A DNA stretch of 64,000 nt from positions 62,001 through 126,000 of the forward strand of contig NZ_BAAAXV010000002.1 in NCBI RefSeq assembly GCF_039535785.1, read 5' to 3'. A model generated the notes under the pieces. It was given only the letters and a program-made list of their open reading frames with translations. It searched no databases and had not been told where the DNA came from. Every line of letters starts with the position of its first letter. Position 1 is the stretch's first letter. Below, one piece after another: positions 18,273-26,580 of the stretch. A program made the position numbers and the translations under genes. The DNA is from Nonomuraea helvata. GTDB lineage: Bacteria > Actinomycetota > Actinomycetes > Streptosporangiales > Streptosporangiaceae.

Positions 18273-20065
18273 TGCCCGGCGTGCTGAATGGCGAGGCGGA
18301 CGGGGGCGTTCGCGGCGCCGTACCCCTGATATCCGGCCGTACGCTGGACGATCTCGAAGAAGACGCGTCCTACGGTGACGGTGTACAGGTGCAGGAACTC
18401 GCCGTGCTCGTCGCGGTCGTACAGCACGCCCAGCTCCCTCAGCTCGGGATCGACGTCGTCGTGGCGGGCCTCGAGGTCGTCGTAGTAGTTGGCGGGGATG
18501 GGCAGCAGCAGGTCCGGGTGCTCGGCGCGCAGGCGGCGGGCGATGGCCACGATGTCGTCGCAGGCCAGTGCGACGTGCTGCCACCGGAGGTCTTCCGTGC
18601 CGACCTGGGCGAGGTTGATGACCATCCGTACGCGCCCGCCGGGGTCCGCCATGGCCTTGCTGCGCAGCAGCCCGTACGGGTCGGGCACCTCCAGGCTCTC
18701 CTGCGGGCTCAGCCCGAGCACGCTGCGGTAGAACAGCTCCGCCTCGTCGAACTGGTGCCACGGCTGCGTCAGCGCCACATGGTCGATCCGGGTGATCTCA
18801 CCGGGAACCGGCCCCGAAGGGCCGAAGCCGTCGAGCCAGGCGGTGTCGCAGAAGAAGATCTGTGTGCCGTCGGGGGCGGCGACGGCGTCCAGGCGCGCTT
18901 CCCTGGGCGCGCGCTCGCGCGGCAGCACCGGTGACAGCAGCGACTCCGCGTGCTTGACCGCCGCGCCGGGGTCAGGGCTGTCGAGGCCGATGGCGACCAG
19001 CGCGGGGTCCCCGCCAGTGGCGCTGCCGGTGGCGCTGCCGGTGGCGCTGCCGGTGGCGCTGCCGGTGGCGCTGCCGGTGGCGCTGCCGGTGGCGTTGAGC
19101 AGCAGCCGCGCTCCGCCCTGCTCCCACAGCTCGACCGGTTTCGTGGCATGTGTCCCGGTACGTGCGAAGCCGAGCGCGCTGAGCACCCCACTCAGGGAGC
19201 CCGGGCCGGCCAGCTCGGCGAAGGCGAAGCCGGTGGGCACGGCCGGGTGTGCGGCTCCGTACAGGGTGTCCTCCAGGGCGATGAGCGAGCGCATGCCGTC
19301 ACGCGCCGTACGGCCGGTCTCGGCCTGGCGGAAGTGGTCGTTGAACACCTCCAGCGACAGCGGCCCGGCGTAGCCGGCGTTCAGCGCGTGGCGGACCAGC
19401 CCGGCCACGTCGAAGCCGCCCTGGCCGGGGAAGCAGCGGTAGTGGCGGCTCCACTGCAGCACGTCCATGGCGAGCAGCGGCGCGTCGGCGAGCTGCAGGA
19501 AGAAGACCTTCTCCCCGGGGATGGCCTCGATGCCGATCGGGTCAGAGCCGCGCGAGAGGATGTGGAAGCTGTCCAGACAGGTGCCCAGGTTGGGGTGGTC
19601 GGCCATGTGGACGATCCGCCAGGCGTGCAGGTACTCGTTGACGTGCCGTCCCCAGGCCAGCGCCTCGTACGCGATGCGGATCCCGTGCTCGGCGGCCCGT
19701 TCGGCCAGCAGCCGCAGCTGGGCGGCCGCCAGCTCGTCGTCGCCGGCGGCCTGCGGCGAGACGTTGGAGCAGACCAGCAGCAGGTCGGCGCCGAGGCGCT
19801 CCATGACGCGGAACTTGTGCCCGGCGCGGCGCAGGTTGCGTTCGAGCCGGTCGGCCGGGACCGCCTCGAAGTCGCGGAACGGCTGGTAGAGGTCGATGCC
19901 GAGCCCGAGGTCGGCGGCGCGGGCCCGGATCTCCTCGGGCGGCAGCGGGCAGGTGAGCAGGTCGTTCTCGAAGATCTCCACGCCGTCGAACCCGGCGGCG
20001 GCGATGGCCTCCAGCTTCTCGATCAGGGTGCCGCTCACCGACACGGTGGCGATGGACTTGCGCAC
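18266..20065 (-). CDS. 3-Dehydroshikimate dehydratase, two-domain (QuiC/QsuB type)
   Basis: 599 residues from a GTG with AGGAGAC before it. Residues 1-265 are an AP-endonuclease-2-like TIM barrel; Glu134, Asp165, Gln191 and Glu239 occupy the metal-binding positions of bacterial two-domain 3-dehydroshikimate dehydratases. Residues from about 285 are a VOC/hydroxyphenylpyruvate-dioxygenase-like fold (IDHVALT, LRWQHVALACDDI, GRVFFEIVQRT). The product is protocatechuate. Residues 325-352 are seven ATGS/ATGG units encoded by a 12-bp minisatellite at the hinge region. It lies 20 bp after the shikimate dehydrogenase gene in one operon. Confidence 0.92.
   Translation of the reverse strand: MRKSIATVSVSGTLIEKLEAIAAAGFDGVEIFENDLLTCPLPPEEIRARAADLGLGIDLYQPFRDFEAVPADRLERNLRRAGHKFRVMERLGADLLLVCSNVSPQAAGDDELAAAQLRLLAERAAEHGIRIAYEALAWGRHVNEYLHAWRIVHMADHPNLGTCLDSFHILSRGSDPIGIEAIPGEKVFFLQLADAPLLAMDVLQWSRHYRCFPGQGGFDVAGLVRHALNAGYAGPLSLEVFNDHFRQAETGRTARDGMRSLIALEDTLYGAAHPAVPTGFAFAELAGPGSLSGVLSALGFARTGTHATKPVELWEQGGARLLLNATGSATGSATGSATGSATGSATGSATGGDPALVAIGLDSPDPGAAVKHAESLLSPVLPRERAPREARLDAVAAPDGTQIFFCDTAWLDGFGPSGPVPGEITRIDHVALTQPWHQFDEAELFYRSVLGLSPQESLEVPDPYGLLRSKAMADPGGRVRMVINLAQVGTEDLRWQHVALACDDIVAIARRLRAEHPDLLLPIPANYYDDLEARHDDVDPELRELGVLYDRDEHGEFLHLYTVTVGRVFFEIVQRTAGYQGYGAANAPVRLAIQHAGHH
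19017..19094. repeat. 12-bp coding minisatellite in the dehydratase gene
   Basis: Six perfect tandem copies of GTGGCGCTGCCG (19017-19088) plus half a unit. It encodes a flexible Ala-Thr-Gly-Ser repeat in the second domain. The unit is a multiple of 3, so copy-number change keeps the frame. Confidence 0.95.
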
Positions 20066-20085
20066 GTCTCCTCCTCGCAGACAGT

Positions 20086-20931
20086 TCAGACGGTCACCAG
20101 GTCGGTCAGGTGGGCGAGCATGCGTTCGGCGTCGGGCTCGCGGCCGGTGAACAGGCGGAAGGCGTGCGCGGCCTGGAAGACGACCATGCCGCCGCCGTCC
20201 AGCGTCCGGCAGCCCATCGCCCGCGCCTGTTTGAGCAGCTCGGTCTCCAGCGGCCGGTACACGATGTCCGCTACCCACAGGCCTGGATGCAGCACCGACG
20301 CCGGAAGCGGCAGGCCGGGGTGGTGCGCCATGCCGGTGGGCGTGGCGTGCACCAGCCCGTCGGCCCCGGCCAGCAGCGACGGCAGGTCGTCGCGGCCGGC
20401 GGCGCGTGCCCGCCCGGCGCCGAAGCGGGAGCCCAGCTCGTCCGCCAGCCGCGCCGCCCGGGCATGGTCGGCGTCGACGACCGTGATCCGGTCGGCGCCC
20501 AGGGTGAGCAGCGCGTGCGCCACGGCCGCGCCCGCGCCGCCCGCGCCGAGCTGCACCACCCTGCGGGTGACGGCGTCGGGCAGGCCACGGGCGAACGACT
20601 CGGCGAACCCGGTCCAGTCGGTGTTGTGCCCGATGGCGCACTCGCCGTCGAAGACGACGGTGTTGACCGCGCCGAGCATGCGGGCGTCCGGTGACAGGTC
20701 GTCCAGGTGCGGGATGACGGTCTGCTTGCACGGGTGGGTGATGTTGAGCCCGTCGTAGCCGAAGCGGCGCGCGGTGCGTACCAGCTGTCCGACGTCCAGC
20801 CCGAGCCGGTCGGTGTCGAGCAGCCGGTAGACGTAGTGCAGCCCGTGGTGGACGGCCTCCCGCTCGTGCAGCGGCGGGCTGAGCGAGGGGCCGATGCCCG
20901 AGCCGACCAGCCCGGTCAGGAACGAGGCCAT
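20086..20931 (-). CDS. Shikimate/quinate dehydrogenase
   Basis: 281 residues. Substrate-binding start GSGIGPSLSPPLHE, catalytic Lys in GLNITHPCKQTVIP, Asp in IGHNTDWTGFAESF, and NAD(P) motif QLGAGGAGAAVAHALL, with FQAAHAFRLFTGREPD at the end. It oxidises shikimate (or quinate) to the 3-dehydro form. Being in an operon with 3-dehydroshikimate dehydratase, it most likely acts in catabolism and not as the biosynthetic aroE. GAGGAAGAACTG precedes the ATG at 20931. A truncated MarR gene lies on its other side. Confidence 0.92.
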   Translation of the reverse strand: MASFLTGLVGSGIGPSLSPPLHEREAVHHGLHYVYRLLDTDRLGLDVGQLVRTARRFGYDGLNITHPCKQTVIPHLDDLSPDARMLGAVNTVVFDGECAIGHNTDWTGFAESFARGLPDAVTRRVVQLGAGGAGAAVAHALLTLGADRITVVDADHARAARLADELGSRFGAGRARAAGRDDLPSLLAGADGLVHATPTGMAHHPGLPLPASVLHPGLWVADIVYRPLETELLKQARAMGCRTLDGGGMVVFQAAHAFRLFTGREPDAERMLAHLTDLVTV

Positions 20932-20970
20932 CAGTTCTTCCTCTCGAGCGGTAAGACAGACGCCTCCTAA

Positions 20971-20983
20971 TGTACGTACTAGT
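20971..20983. promoter_or_regulatory. Operator-like motif upstream of the shikimate operon
   Basis: TGTACGTACTAGT lies about 40 bp before the shikimate dehydrogenase start and matches 12 of 13 bases of the TetR operator candidate at 13043-13055. It is flanked by CTAA/TTAG (20967-20990). Confidence 0.4.
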
Positions 20984-20992
20984 GAGTTAGTT

Positions 20993-21180
20993 GACCAGAG
21001 AGCACGCTCACGCTCACCGCGCGGGGCCAGGAACTGCTGGCCGCCTGCGCCGAGGCAACGGCCGAGATCGACGCGGAGCTGACCGAAGGGCTCCCCCCGA
21101 GGAGGCGGAGGTGCTGCGCGGCGCCATGCGGAAGCTGGCCCGCCGCAACGGACTGCCCGCCGACTGGGCATCCCGGGGCA
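20993..21180 (+). pseudogene. MarR-family regulator remnant (C-terminal helices only)
   Basis: The plus strand encodes LTLTARGQELLAACAEATAE and DAELTEGLPP, then after a one-base deletion EEAEVLRGAMRKLARRNGLPADW. This is the dimerisation C-terminus of a MarR regulator. The DNA-binding half is gone. It abuts the promoter of the shikimate operon, whose regulator it may once have been. Confidence 0.7.
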
Positions 21181-21277
21181 AGAATTCGCCAGGTCATGGT
21201 GATCCGCGGGTTGTACCAGCGTGGGGCGGCCCCCGCGCGGTATGACGACCCCAGCGAGTGATCGGGGGGAGCCGGTG

Positions 21278-22057
21278 GTGAGGGCCTGGGTGGCGGTGCT
21301 CGCGGCCGCCGCGGTGCTGGCGGGCGGTTGCGGCGGCGAACCCGGCGGGTCCGGCGCCGGCCAGGGCGGGCCCGGCCCGCGGACGGCCGCGCCGGCGCTC
21401 ATCACGATGGAGCCCGTCCCGCCCGCGGGCAGCGGGGAGCTTCCCGAGGCCGAGGCCCGGGTGGGCCTTGACTGCCAGACGATGCTGCGGAACCGCGATT
21501 TCGAGGCCGGGGCCGAGAAGATGGGACGGGTGGCGTCCTCCGGCGCCGCCACGGACGGCGAACGGGCCATCGCGCGGGTCTGCGAGGCGGCGGCGAACGC
21601 GAACATGAAGAAGTTCCACAAGGCCATGCGTATCGCCGACCAGGCCAAGGGGGATCTCGACGCCCTTCCCCCCGCGCTGCGCATGCAGGCGCTGGAACTC
21701 CTCTACCACACGGAGCTGGTCAGCGCCGCGGGCGTGGGCGACACCGGCAAGGCGCGAGAGGCCTTTGACCATCTCACGGAGCTCGGGCGCGATCCGAGCA
21801 GCTACGTCGGCGACGCGTGCGCGGTGGCGCCGGACCCGGCCGCCTTCCCGGAGTGCACGACGGCCACCGCGACGGCCACCGGGTCCCCGCCCGCTGAGCA
21901 GGGATCACCGGCGCCCCGGCCCGAGGAGTCGAGCACCGAGCCGACAGGTCCGGTGGAGGAGACCACCTCCCACGGCAGTGTCACCGAGCCGCCCGGCGAG
22001 GTGACCTCGGAGCCGGCGGAAACCGGAACCGGCGGTCCCACGTCGAGAGAGTCGTGA
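21278..22057 (+). CDS. Putative lipoprotein
   Basis: 259 residues from the GTG at 21278, preceded by GGGGGAG; ATG 21242 is an alternative. The signal is RAWVAVLAAAAVLAGGC with a lipobox-like AGGC, then a Gly/Pro-rich stretch. The central domain (about 60-185) is helical (CQTMLRNRDFEAGAEKMGRV, KFHKAMRIADQAKGDLDALP), suggesting a TPR-like fold. The last about 70 residues are Pro/Thr/Ser/Glu-rich and probably wall-spanning or disordered. No known family recognised. Confidence 0.75.
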   Translation: MRAWVAVLAAAAVLAGGCGGEPGGSGAGQGGPGPRTAAPALITMEPVPPAGSGELPEAEARVGLDCQTMLRNRDFEAGAEKMGRVASSGAATDGERAIARVCEAAANANMKKFHKAMRIADQAKGDLDALPPALRMQALELLYHTELVSAAGVGDTGKAREAFDHLTELGRDPSSYVGDACAVAPDPAAFPECTTATATATGSPPAEQGSPAPRPEESSTEPTGPVEETTSHGSVTEPPGEVTSEPAETGTGGPTSRES

Positions 22058-22360
22058 ACCCCGCGCGCACGCCTGCCTGATCCGCTCCTGCACCCGTCAT
22101 CGCACCGCCACGACCTGGTCGCTCGCGGTGACGGCCGCGCTCGGAGCCGTCGCTCTCGGGTGATGTACAGCTGGTCGCTGGACATCAGGTTCAACCCGCG
22201 GCAGGCGCTCTCCCCCGCGGGCCAGGATCGCCCAGCGCAGGGTCTGCGCGGCGCTCCTGCCGGTGCTGCCGTTGCGGGCGGTCACCGACCACGCGCGGCG
22301 GCGGGGGCAGGAGACGGCCGACCGGTACAGGGCCCACTCGGCGATGCTGCGGAGGGAACG
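22058..22360. other. Intergenic stretch without a recognisable gene
   Basis: Between the lipoprotein and the ester cyclase. A minus-strand frame (22097-22285) contains AAQTLRWAILARGGERLPRV, which looks protein-like but was not recognised and lacks a ribosome site; it may be a gene fragment. Confidence 0.45.
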
Positions 22361-22741
22361 TCATCCCCTCGCGCCCACGAGGGAGCTGGAGTCGATGACC
22401 GGCCAAATCTCGGCCACCTTGCCGTCCTCCATGCGGAAGATGACGCAGGCGCGCACCTCCAGCGGCTTGCCGGTGGGCGGGAATCCGAAGAAGTCTCCCT
22501 CGTGCGTGCCGTGCAACGTCCACCGGGTGGCCACCCGGTCGCCTTCGGCGATCATGTCCTCGATGTCGAAGCGCATGTCGGGAAGCGCCGAGCGGAGGTA
22601 GCGGGCGGTCCGCTTGAGCGCCTCGGGGCCGGTGACGTCGCCGCCTCGGGGCGCGAAGCCGGGGCCGACGATCTCGTCGGCGACGTCGAGGTCGTCGGCG
22701 TTGAGCACCTCGTCGTAGAAGCGCTTGATGACATCCTTCAT
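22361..22741 (-). CDS. SnoaL-like ester-cyclase-family protein
   Basis: 126 residues: KDVIKRFYDEVLNADDLDVADEIV, GPEALKRTARYLRSALPDM, WTLHGTHEGDFFGFPPTGK and the C-terminal FRMEDGKVAEIWPVID are the standard ester-cyclase/SnoaL pattern. Cytoplasmic NTF2-fold protein; substrate unknown. It is divergent from a MarR regulator with a perfect inverted repeat between, so it is probably de-repressed by that regulator's ligand. Confidence 0.88.
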   Translation of the reverse strand: MKDVIKRFYDEVLNADDLDVADEIVGPGFAPRGGDVTGPEALKRTARYLRSALPDMRFDIEDMIAEGDRVATRWTLHGTHEGDFFGFPPTGKPLEVRACVIFRMEDGKVAEIWPVIDSSSLVGARG

Positions 22742-22767
22742 CGTGCCTTCCTTCCGATAAGCTAGCC

Positions 22768-22789
22768 ACTAGAGAGCCATATCTCTAGT
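22768..22789. promoter_or_regulatory. MarR operator candidate
   Basis: Perfect inverted repeat ACTAGAGA-N6-TCTCTAGT in the 81-bp divergent region between the ester cyclase and MarR genes. Confidence 0.65.
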
Positions 22790-22822
22790 TTTCCTAGACA
22801 CTTTGAACGCTAAGGAGTTTCG

Positions 22823-23287
22823 ATGGCGATGTCAAGGCGTGCCGAGCTCGTGGCCCAGTTGCTCGACGCGCTGCGCCGTACCAACGCGCTCTCGGTGGCG
22901 ATGAGCCAGGGCGCCGCGGAGCGGATCGGCGTCAACACCACCGACCTGCACTGCCTCAACCTGCTCAGTGACGGCCCGCTCACGGCGAGCGAGCTGGCCA
23001 GGCGCGCGGGCATCACGACCGCGTCCGTGACCGGGGTGATCGACAGGCTCGAGGCGGCGGGGTACGTGCGGCGCGAGCGTGACAGCGTCGACCGCCGCAA
23101 GGTCGTGGTGACGCTCCTGGCCCAGGAGGCCGCGCAGGTGATCGCCCCGGTGTTCGCCCCGTTCGTACGGGCGTGGCGCGGCGCGATGGACGGCTACACC
23201 GACGAGCAGCTGGAGCTGATCGCCGACTTCCTGGGCAGGACGGAGGAGGTCTTCCAGTCGGAGGTCGGGCGCATGCGCGCCCGGTGA
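22823..23287 (+). CDS. MarR-family regulator
   Basis: 154 residues with TAAGGAG before the ATG. Winged helix: TTDLHCLNLLSDG, LTASELARRAGITTASVTGV, IDRLEAAGYVRRERDSVDRR. The dimer helices at both ends are typical. It is divergent from the ester cyclase, which it probably represses together with itself. Confidence 0.9.
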   Translation: MAMSRRAELVAQLLDALRRTNALSVAMSQGAAERIGVNTTDLHCLNLLSDGPLTASELARRAGITTASVTGVIDRLEAAGYVRRERDSVDRRKVVVTLLAQEAAQVIAPVFAPFVRAWRGAMDGYTDEQLELIADFLGRTEEVFQSEVGRMRAR

Positions 23288-23306
23288 CGGCGGGAGGGGC
23301 GAGGCG

Positions 23307-23768
23307 TCAGGCCATCCGCCGAAGGCTGCGCAGGACCCACGGCGGGCAGTCGGGATGCGCCTCGGCCTCCTCGATGGTCAGCCAGATCAGCTCGGCGACC
23401 TCCTCAGGAGCGGCCGCCACCGGGCGGGCCCGCGGCGGCAGCTCGCCGCGGAAGACCACGTTGATCACTGGGTCGCCGTCGTCGGTCACGAAGAAGGCGC
23501 TGTCCACGTAGGTGAGGTCGGTGCCCGTCAGGTCGACGCCGACCTCCTCCGCGACCTCCCGGCGCGCGGTCTGCTCGAGAATGCCGGCCCCGGCCCCGGC
23601 CCCGTCCGCCTCAGCCTTGCCGCCCACGCCGGCCAGCGTGCCGGCGGCGTGGGCCTCCTGGCGGCCGCGCCTGATGAGGAGCCAGCGGCCGTCCCGTTCC
23701 AGGAAGACCTCGACGTTGACCACGAAGGCCGGCCGACCGGCCCGGGTGGTGCAGGGGGTGATCGTCAT
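23307..23768 (-). CDS. Nudix hydrolase
   Basis: 153 residues. The Nudix helix ends TARREVAEEVGV, but the upstream half of the box is altered: a short Gly-Ala repeat (ADGAGAGAGILEQ), encoded by a GGCCCC-type direct repeat, occupies the place of the usual GxxxxxE. FFVTDDGDPVINVVFRGELP and EVAELIWLTIEEAEAHP complete the fold. Hydrolysis of a nucleoside-diphosphate derivative is the family activity; the insertion could affect metal binding. The gene converges on MarR with a 19-bp gap. Confidence 0.87.
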   Translation of the reverse strand: MTITPCTTRAGRPAFVVNVEVFLERDGRWLLIRRGRQEAHAAGTLAGVGGKAEADGAGAGAGILEQTARREVAEEVGVDLTGTDLTYVDSAFFVTDDGDPVINVVFRGELPPRARPVAAAPEEVAELIWLTIEEAEAHPDCPPWVLRSLRRMA

Positions 23769-23818
23769 GGGGGAACACTATGCCCGCGCCTCCCTGGGCC
23801 GGAAAGGCGCGGGACGGG

Positions 23819-25657
23819 TCAGGCCCAGCCGTAGACCGAGCGGATGGCCGCCGCGATCTCGTTGACGAGGCTCATGTTGTTGCCGTTGGCGAGGATGGCG
23901 TAGCCGGCGCCGAGCTGCGGGTAGCCCTTGACGACCGACTTGAAGCCGTAGTTGGAGCCGTCGTGGGTGTAGGAGAAGCTCTGCGTCCCGGAGCCGGCGA
24001 CGAAGAAGCCGCGCCCCATGGTGGGCTCGGGGCCGGGGGTGAGCAGCGTGCGGACGGAGGCCTTGGTGAGCGGCCCGGCGATGTCGCCGGAGGCGGTCCA
24101 CGCCTTGTTGAGGTAGCACACCAGGCGGCTCAGGTCGAGGACGTTGGTGTAGAGGCCGGCGGCGGCCGACTCGGGGTAGCGGTTGCGCTTGCCGGGGATC
24201 ACGGCTCCGGTGGCGGTGTGGCCCGCGGCCAGCTCGAAGCCGGGCGACAGCGCGTACGAGCTGTTCTTCATGCCGAGCGGCGCGAACACCTCCTTGTCCA
24301 TGTACTGGGCCAGCGTGAGGCCGCTCTTCTGCTCCACCATCCGCTGCAGCAGCACGAAGCCGGCCCCGGAGTAGTGGAACTCCGCCCCGGGGGCGGTGGT
24401 GAGCTCGATCTTCGGGGAGTTGCCCTCACCGTTCATGACCTGCAGCAGCGTGGGCACGGTCGCGTCCGGGCCGTAGCCGGCGAAGCCGCCGCCGCCGGCG
24501 TCGAAGCCGGAGCACGCGCCTGAGGGGGAGGTGGAGCCGCGGCCGATGACGCCGCCCCGGTGGGTCAGCAGGCGGTCGATGGTGGGCACGGCCGTGCTGG
24601 AGACGCACGAGCGGCGCGGCAGCGTCCAGCCCAGGTAGGGGCGGATGTCGCCGGTCAGGGGCTGCTTGAGTGTCTGCATGAGGCGCAGCACGCCGACCGA
24701 GGCCACGGCCTTGCTGACGGAGGCGGCCTGGAAGGCGGTCTCGGGATGGGCAGCGGCGCCGCTGCCCGCCTCCAGCCAGCCGTACCCGGTGGACCAGGCG
24801 ATCTTGTTGCCGACCACCACCGCGACGGCCACGCCCGGGGTCTTCCAGGCGCTCATCCGCTGCCAGATGGTGGCGCCGCCCACCGCGTTCTCGACCTGCC
24901 TGACGCGGTCGGCGGGCAGCGCGGGCGCCTTGCCGCGTGAGCCCAGCGACCAGCCGCCGCTCGGTGAGAAGGCCAGGTGGTGCAGCTGCCAGCCGCCGGC
25001 GTCGAGGGAGCTCATCTGCTTGAAGCAGGCGTCGTCGACGGCGCGCGCGTAGAACTGGTCCTGCGCGACGACCGCCCATCCGCCCGTCTTGGGGAAGGCG
25101 ACGCGGGTCACCTTGCGCCCGGCCTGCGTCAGGTTCCGCATCATCTGGTAGCACTCGTCGTCGATGCCCCGGACGAAGAAGGTCTGGGTGTCGGCCACCG
25201 CCCAGCGGTTGCCGCCGGCCGGCGGGAAGGCGACGTCCACGACCTGGCGGCCGGCGGCGTAGCTGTCGCTGATGCGCTGGTGGCACTCCTCAGGCAGGCC
25301 GCGCGCGGACATCCCCTTGTCACCGGTGATCACCCAGCGATCGCCGCCTTCGGGCGGGAAGGCCACGCAGTGAACCTTTCCGCCCGCTTTGACCATCTTT
25401 TCGAGCTCGGCGAAACACGCGTCGGGCACGCCGCGGGCGAAATAGCGGCCATCCTGCGTGACGATCACCCATCCGCCTGACGGTGTGAACGCGACAGCGG
25501 TGATGCCGTATGGCGCCAGCTCGCCCATCTTCGACTTCAGCTCGTCGGGGACGCCGCCCGTGGCGAAGGGATAGCTCGCCGCCAGGGCGGGCCGGGCGAA
25601 GTCCACGGTGGCGAGGCCGGCCGCGCCGGTCAGGGCGAGAAAGCGTCTGCGGTCCAA
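23819..25657 (-). CDS. Exported serine hydrolase (class C beta-lactamase fold) with N-terminal repeat domain
   Basis: 612 residues from a TTG start with AAGGAG eight bases before it. Tat-type signal RRRFLALTGAAGLA. Residues about 50-240 hold four units of about 46 residues, each with AFxPxGGW or GGxRWxV, then FxARGxPDxC and a short helix. The catalytic domain follows: S313-x-x-K316 in AASVSKAVAS, a Tyr in the FHYSGAGF segment (second motif), and HDGSNYGF in the position of KTG. It is probably an extracytoplasmic esterase or peptidase, not a drug-inactivating beta-lactamase. A CAAGCGC inverted repeat lies upstream. Confidence 0.9.
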   Translation of the reverse strand: MDRRRFLALTGAAGLATVDFARPALAASYPFATGGVPDELKSKMGELAPYGITAVAFTPSGGWVIVTQDGRYFARGVPDACFAELEKMVKAGGKVHCVAFPPEGGDRWVITGDKGMSARGLPEECHQRISDSYAAGRQVVDVAFPPAGGNRWAVADTQTFFVRGIDDECYQMMRNLTQAGRKVTRVAFPKTGGWAVVAQDQFYARAVDDACFKQMSSLDAGGWQLHHLAFSPSGGWSLGSRGKAPALPADRVRQVENAVGGATIWQRMSAWKTPGVAVAVVVGNKIAWSTGYGWLEAGSGAAAHPETAFQAASVSKAVASVGVLRLMQTLKQPLTGDIRPYLGWTLPRRSCVSSTAVPTIDRLLTHRGGVIGRGSTSPSGACSGFDAGGGGFAGYGPDATVPTLLQVMNGEGNSPKIELTTAPGAEFHYSGAGFVLLQRMVEQKSGLTLAQYMDKEVFAPLGMKNSSYALSPGFELAAGHTATGAVIPGKRNRYPESAAAGLYTNVLDLSRLVCYLNKAWTASGDIAGPLTKASVRTLLTPGPEPTMGRGFFVAGSGTQSFSYTHDGSNYGFKSVVKGYPQLGAGYAILANGNNMSLVNEIAAAIRSVYGWA

Positions 25658-25671
25658 CGGGGGAACTCCTT

Positions 25672-25697
25672 CAAGCGCTGATCACAAAGTGCGCTTG
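25672..25697. promoter_or_regulatory. CAAGCGC inverted repeat upstream of the serine hydrolase
   Basis: CAAGCGC-N12-GCGCTTG lies just upstream of the ribosome site of the gene starting at 25657. Related CAAGC-type repeats precede the FAD enzyme (28399) and the esterase-like gene (28488). Confidence 0.5.
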
Positions 25698-25722
25698 CAT
25701 CATGGCAGACCGCTGAGGCTGC

Positions 25723-26580
25723 CTAGACCGACGGCGGACCCTGCTCGACGCGGCGCAGCACCGGCGCGAGCCGCTCGTTGTCGGGGCTGTGGATCGACTG
25801 CCGCTCGTCCCACCAGGTGGCTCCGGCCTCCTGCAGCGGCCCGAGCAGGTCGCGGGCCTTGGCCGCCCCGGCAGGGCTGACGCCGCCGACGACGATCTCG
25901 AAGGGGCTGTCGTCCTGGCGCTGCTCGCGGACGTACGAGACCAGCTCGCGGACCTGGTCGGCGGGCGGGTTGTAGCCGTGCGAGCCCGGCCCGAACAGCG
26001 GGACCGCGCCGTCCCAGCGGGCGGCCCGGCGCATGGGCCTGCGGTTGGGCCAGAAGCCGGCGACCCAGACCGGTGGGCGGGGGTGCTGCGCGCTCGGGGG
26101 CAGCAGGGCGACGTCCTCGGCCCGGTAGTGCCGTCCGTGATGGGTGACCGGCTCGCCGGTCCAGTAGCGGGCCAGCAGGTCGAGCCCTTCGTCGAGGCGC
26201 TCGGCGAGCTCCACGGGGTCGGTGGGCTCGCCGAAGCTGCCGTACTCGTCCTCGATCGGCCCGCCCAGGCCCGCGCCGAAGATCACTCGCCCGCCGCTGA
26301 GCACGTCGAGCGTGGCGACCTGGCGGGCGAGCTGCTGCGGCCGCCGCCGGGCGACCGGGGTGACCAGGGTGCCGAGCTTGATCCGGGTGGTCGCCAGGGC
26401 CGCCGCCGTGAGCAGCATCCAGGGATCGCCGAACGGGCGGGGCCGGCTCTTGTGGTGGACGACGTGATCCCAGACGAACAGGGCGTCCCAGCCCGCCTGA
26501 TCCGCCGCGACGGCCAGCGAGGCCACGGTGCGGGGGTCGGCGAAGTCCCCGAAGTTCGGGATGTTGATCGAGAAGCGCAT
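25723..26580 (-). CDS. LLM-class flavin-dependent oxidoreductase
   Basis: 285 residues: MRFSINIPNFGDFADPRTVA, AGWDALFVWDHVV, TTRIKLGTLVTPVARRRPQ, LDVLSGGRVIFGAGLGG and PPVWVAGFWPNR are the standard luciferase-like monooxygenase segments. It is probably F420- or FMN-dependent and cytoplasmic. It follows the FAD-dependent enzyme by 41 bp on the same strand; a hairpin covers the start codon. Substrate unknown. Confidence 0.9.
   Translation of the reverse strand: MRFSINIPNFGDFADPRTVASLAVAADQAGWDALFVWDHVVHHKSRPRPFGDPWMLLTAAALATTRIKLGTLVTPVARRRPQQLARQVATLDVLSGGRVIFGAGLGGPIEDEYGSFGEPTDPVELAERLDEGLDLLARYWTGEPVTHHGRHYRAEDVALLPPSAQHPRPPVWVAGFWPNRRPMRRAARWDGAVPLFGPGSHGYNPPADQVRELVSYVREQRQDDSPFEIVVGGVSPAGAAKARDLLGPLQEAGATWWDERQSIHSPDNERLAPVLRRVEQGPPSV

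Noticed and set aside
18950..20758. 602-codon plus-strand frame opposite the shikimate genes
   Set aside because: Antisense shadow of two well-supported enzymes; no ribosome site or homology.
23819..25657. Antibiotic-inactivating class C beta-lactamase
   Set aside because: The KTG motif is replaced by HDG and a repeat domain is present; it fits the broader serine hydrolase group better.
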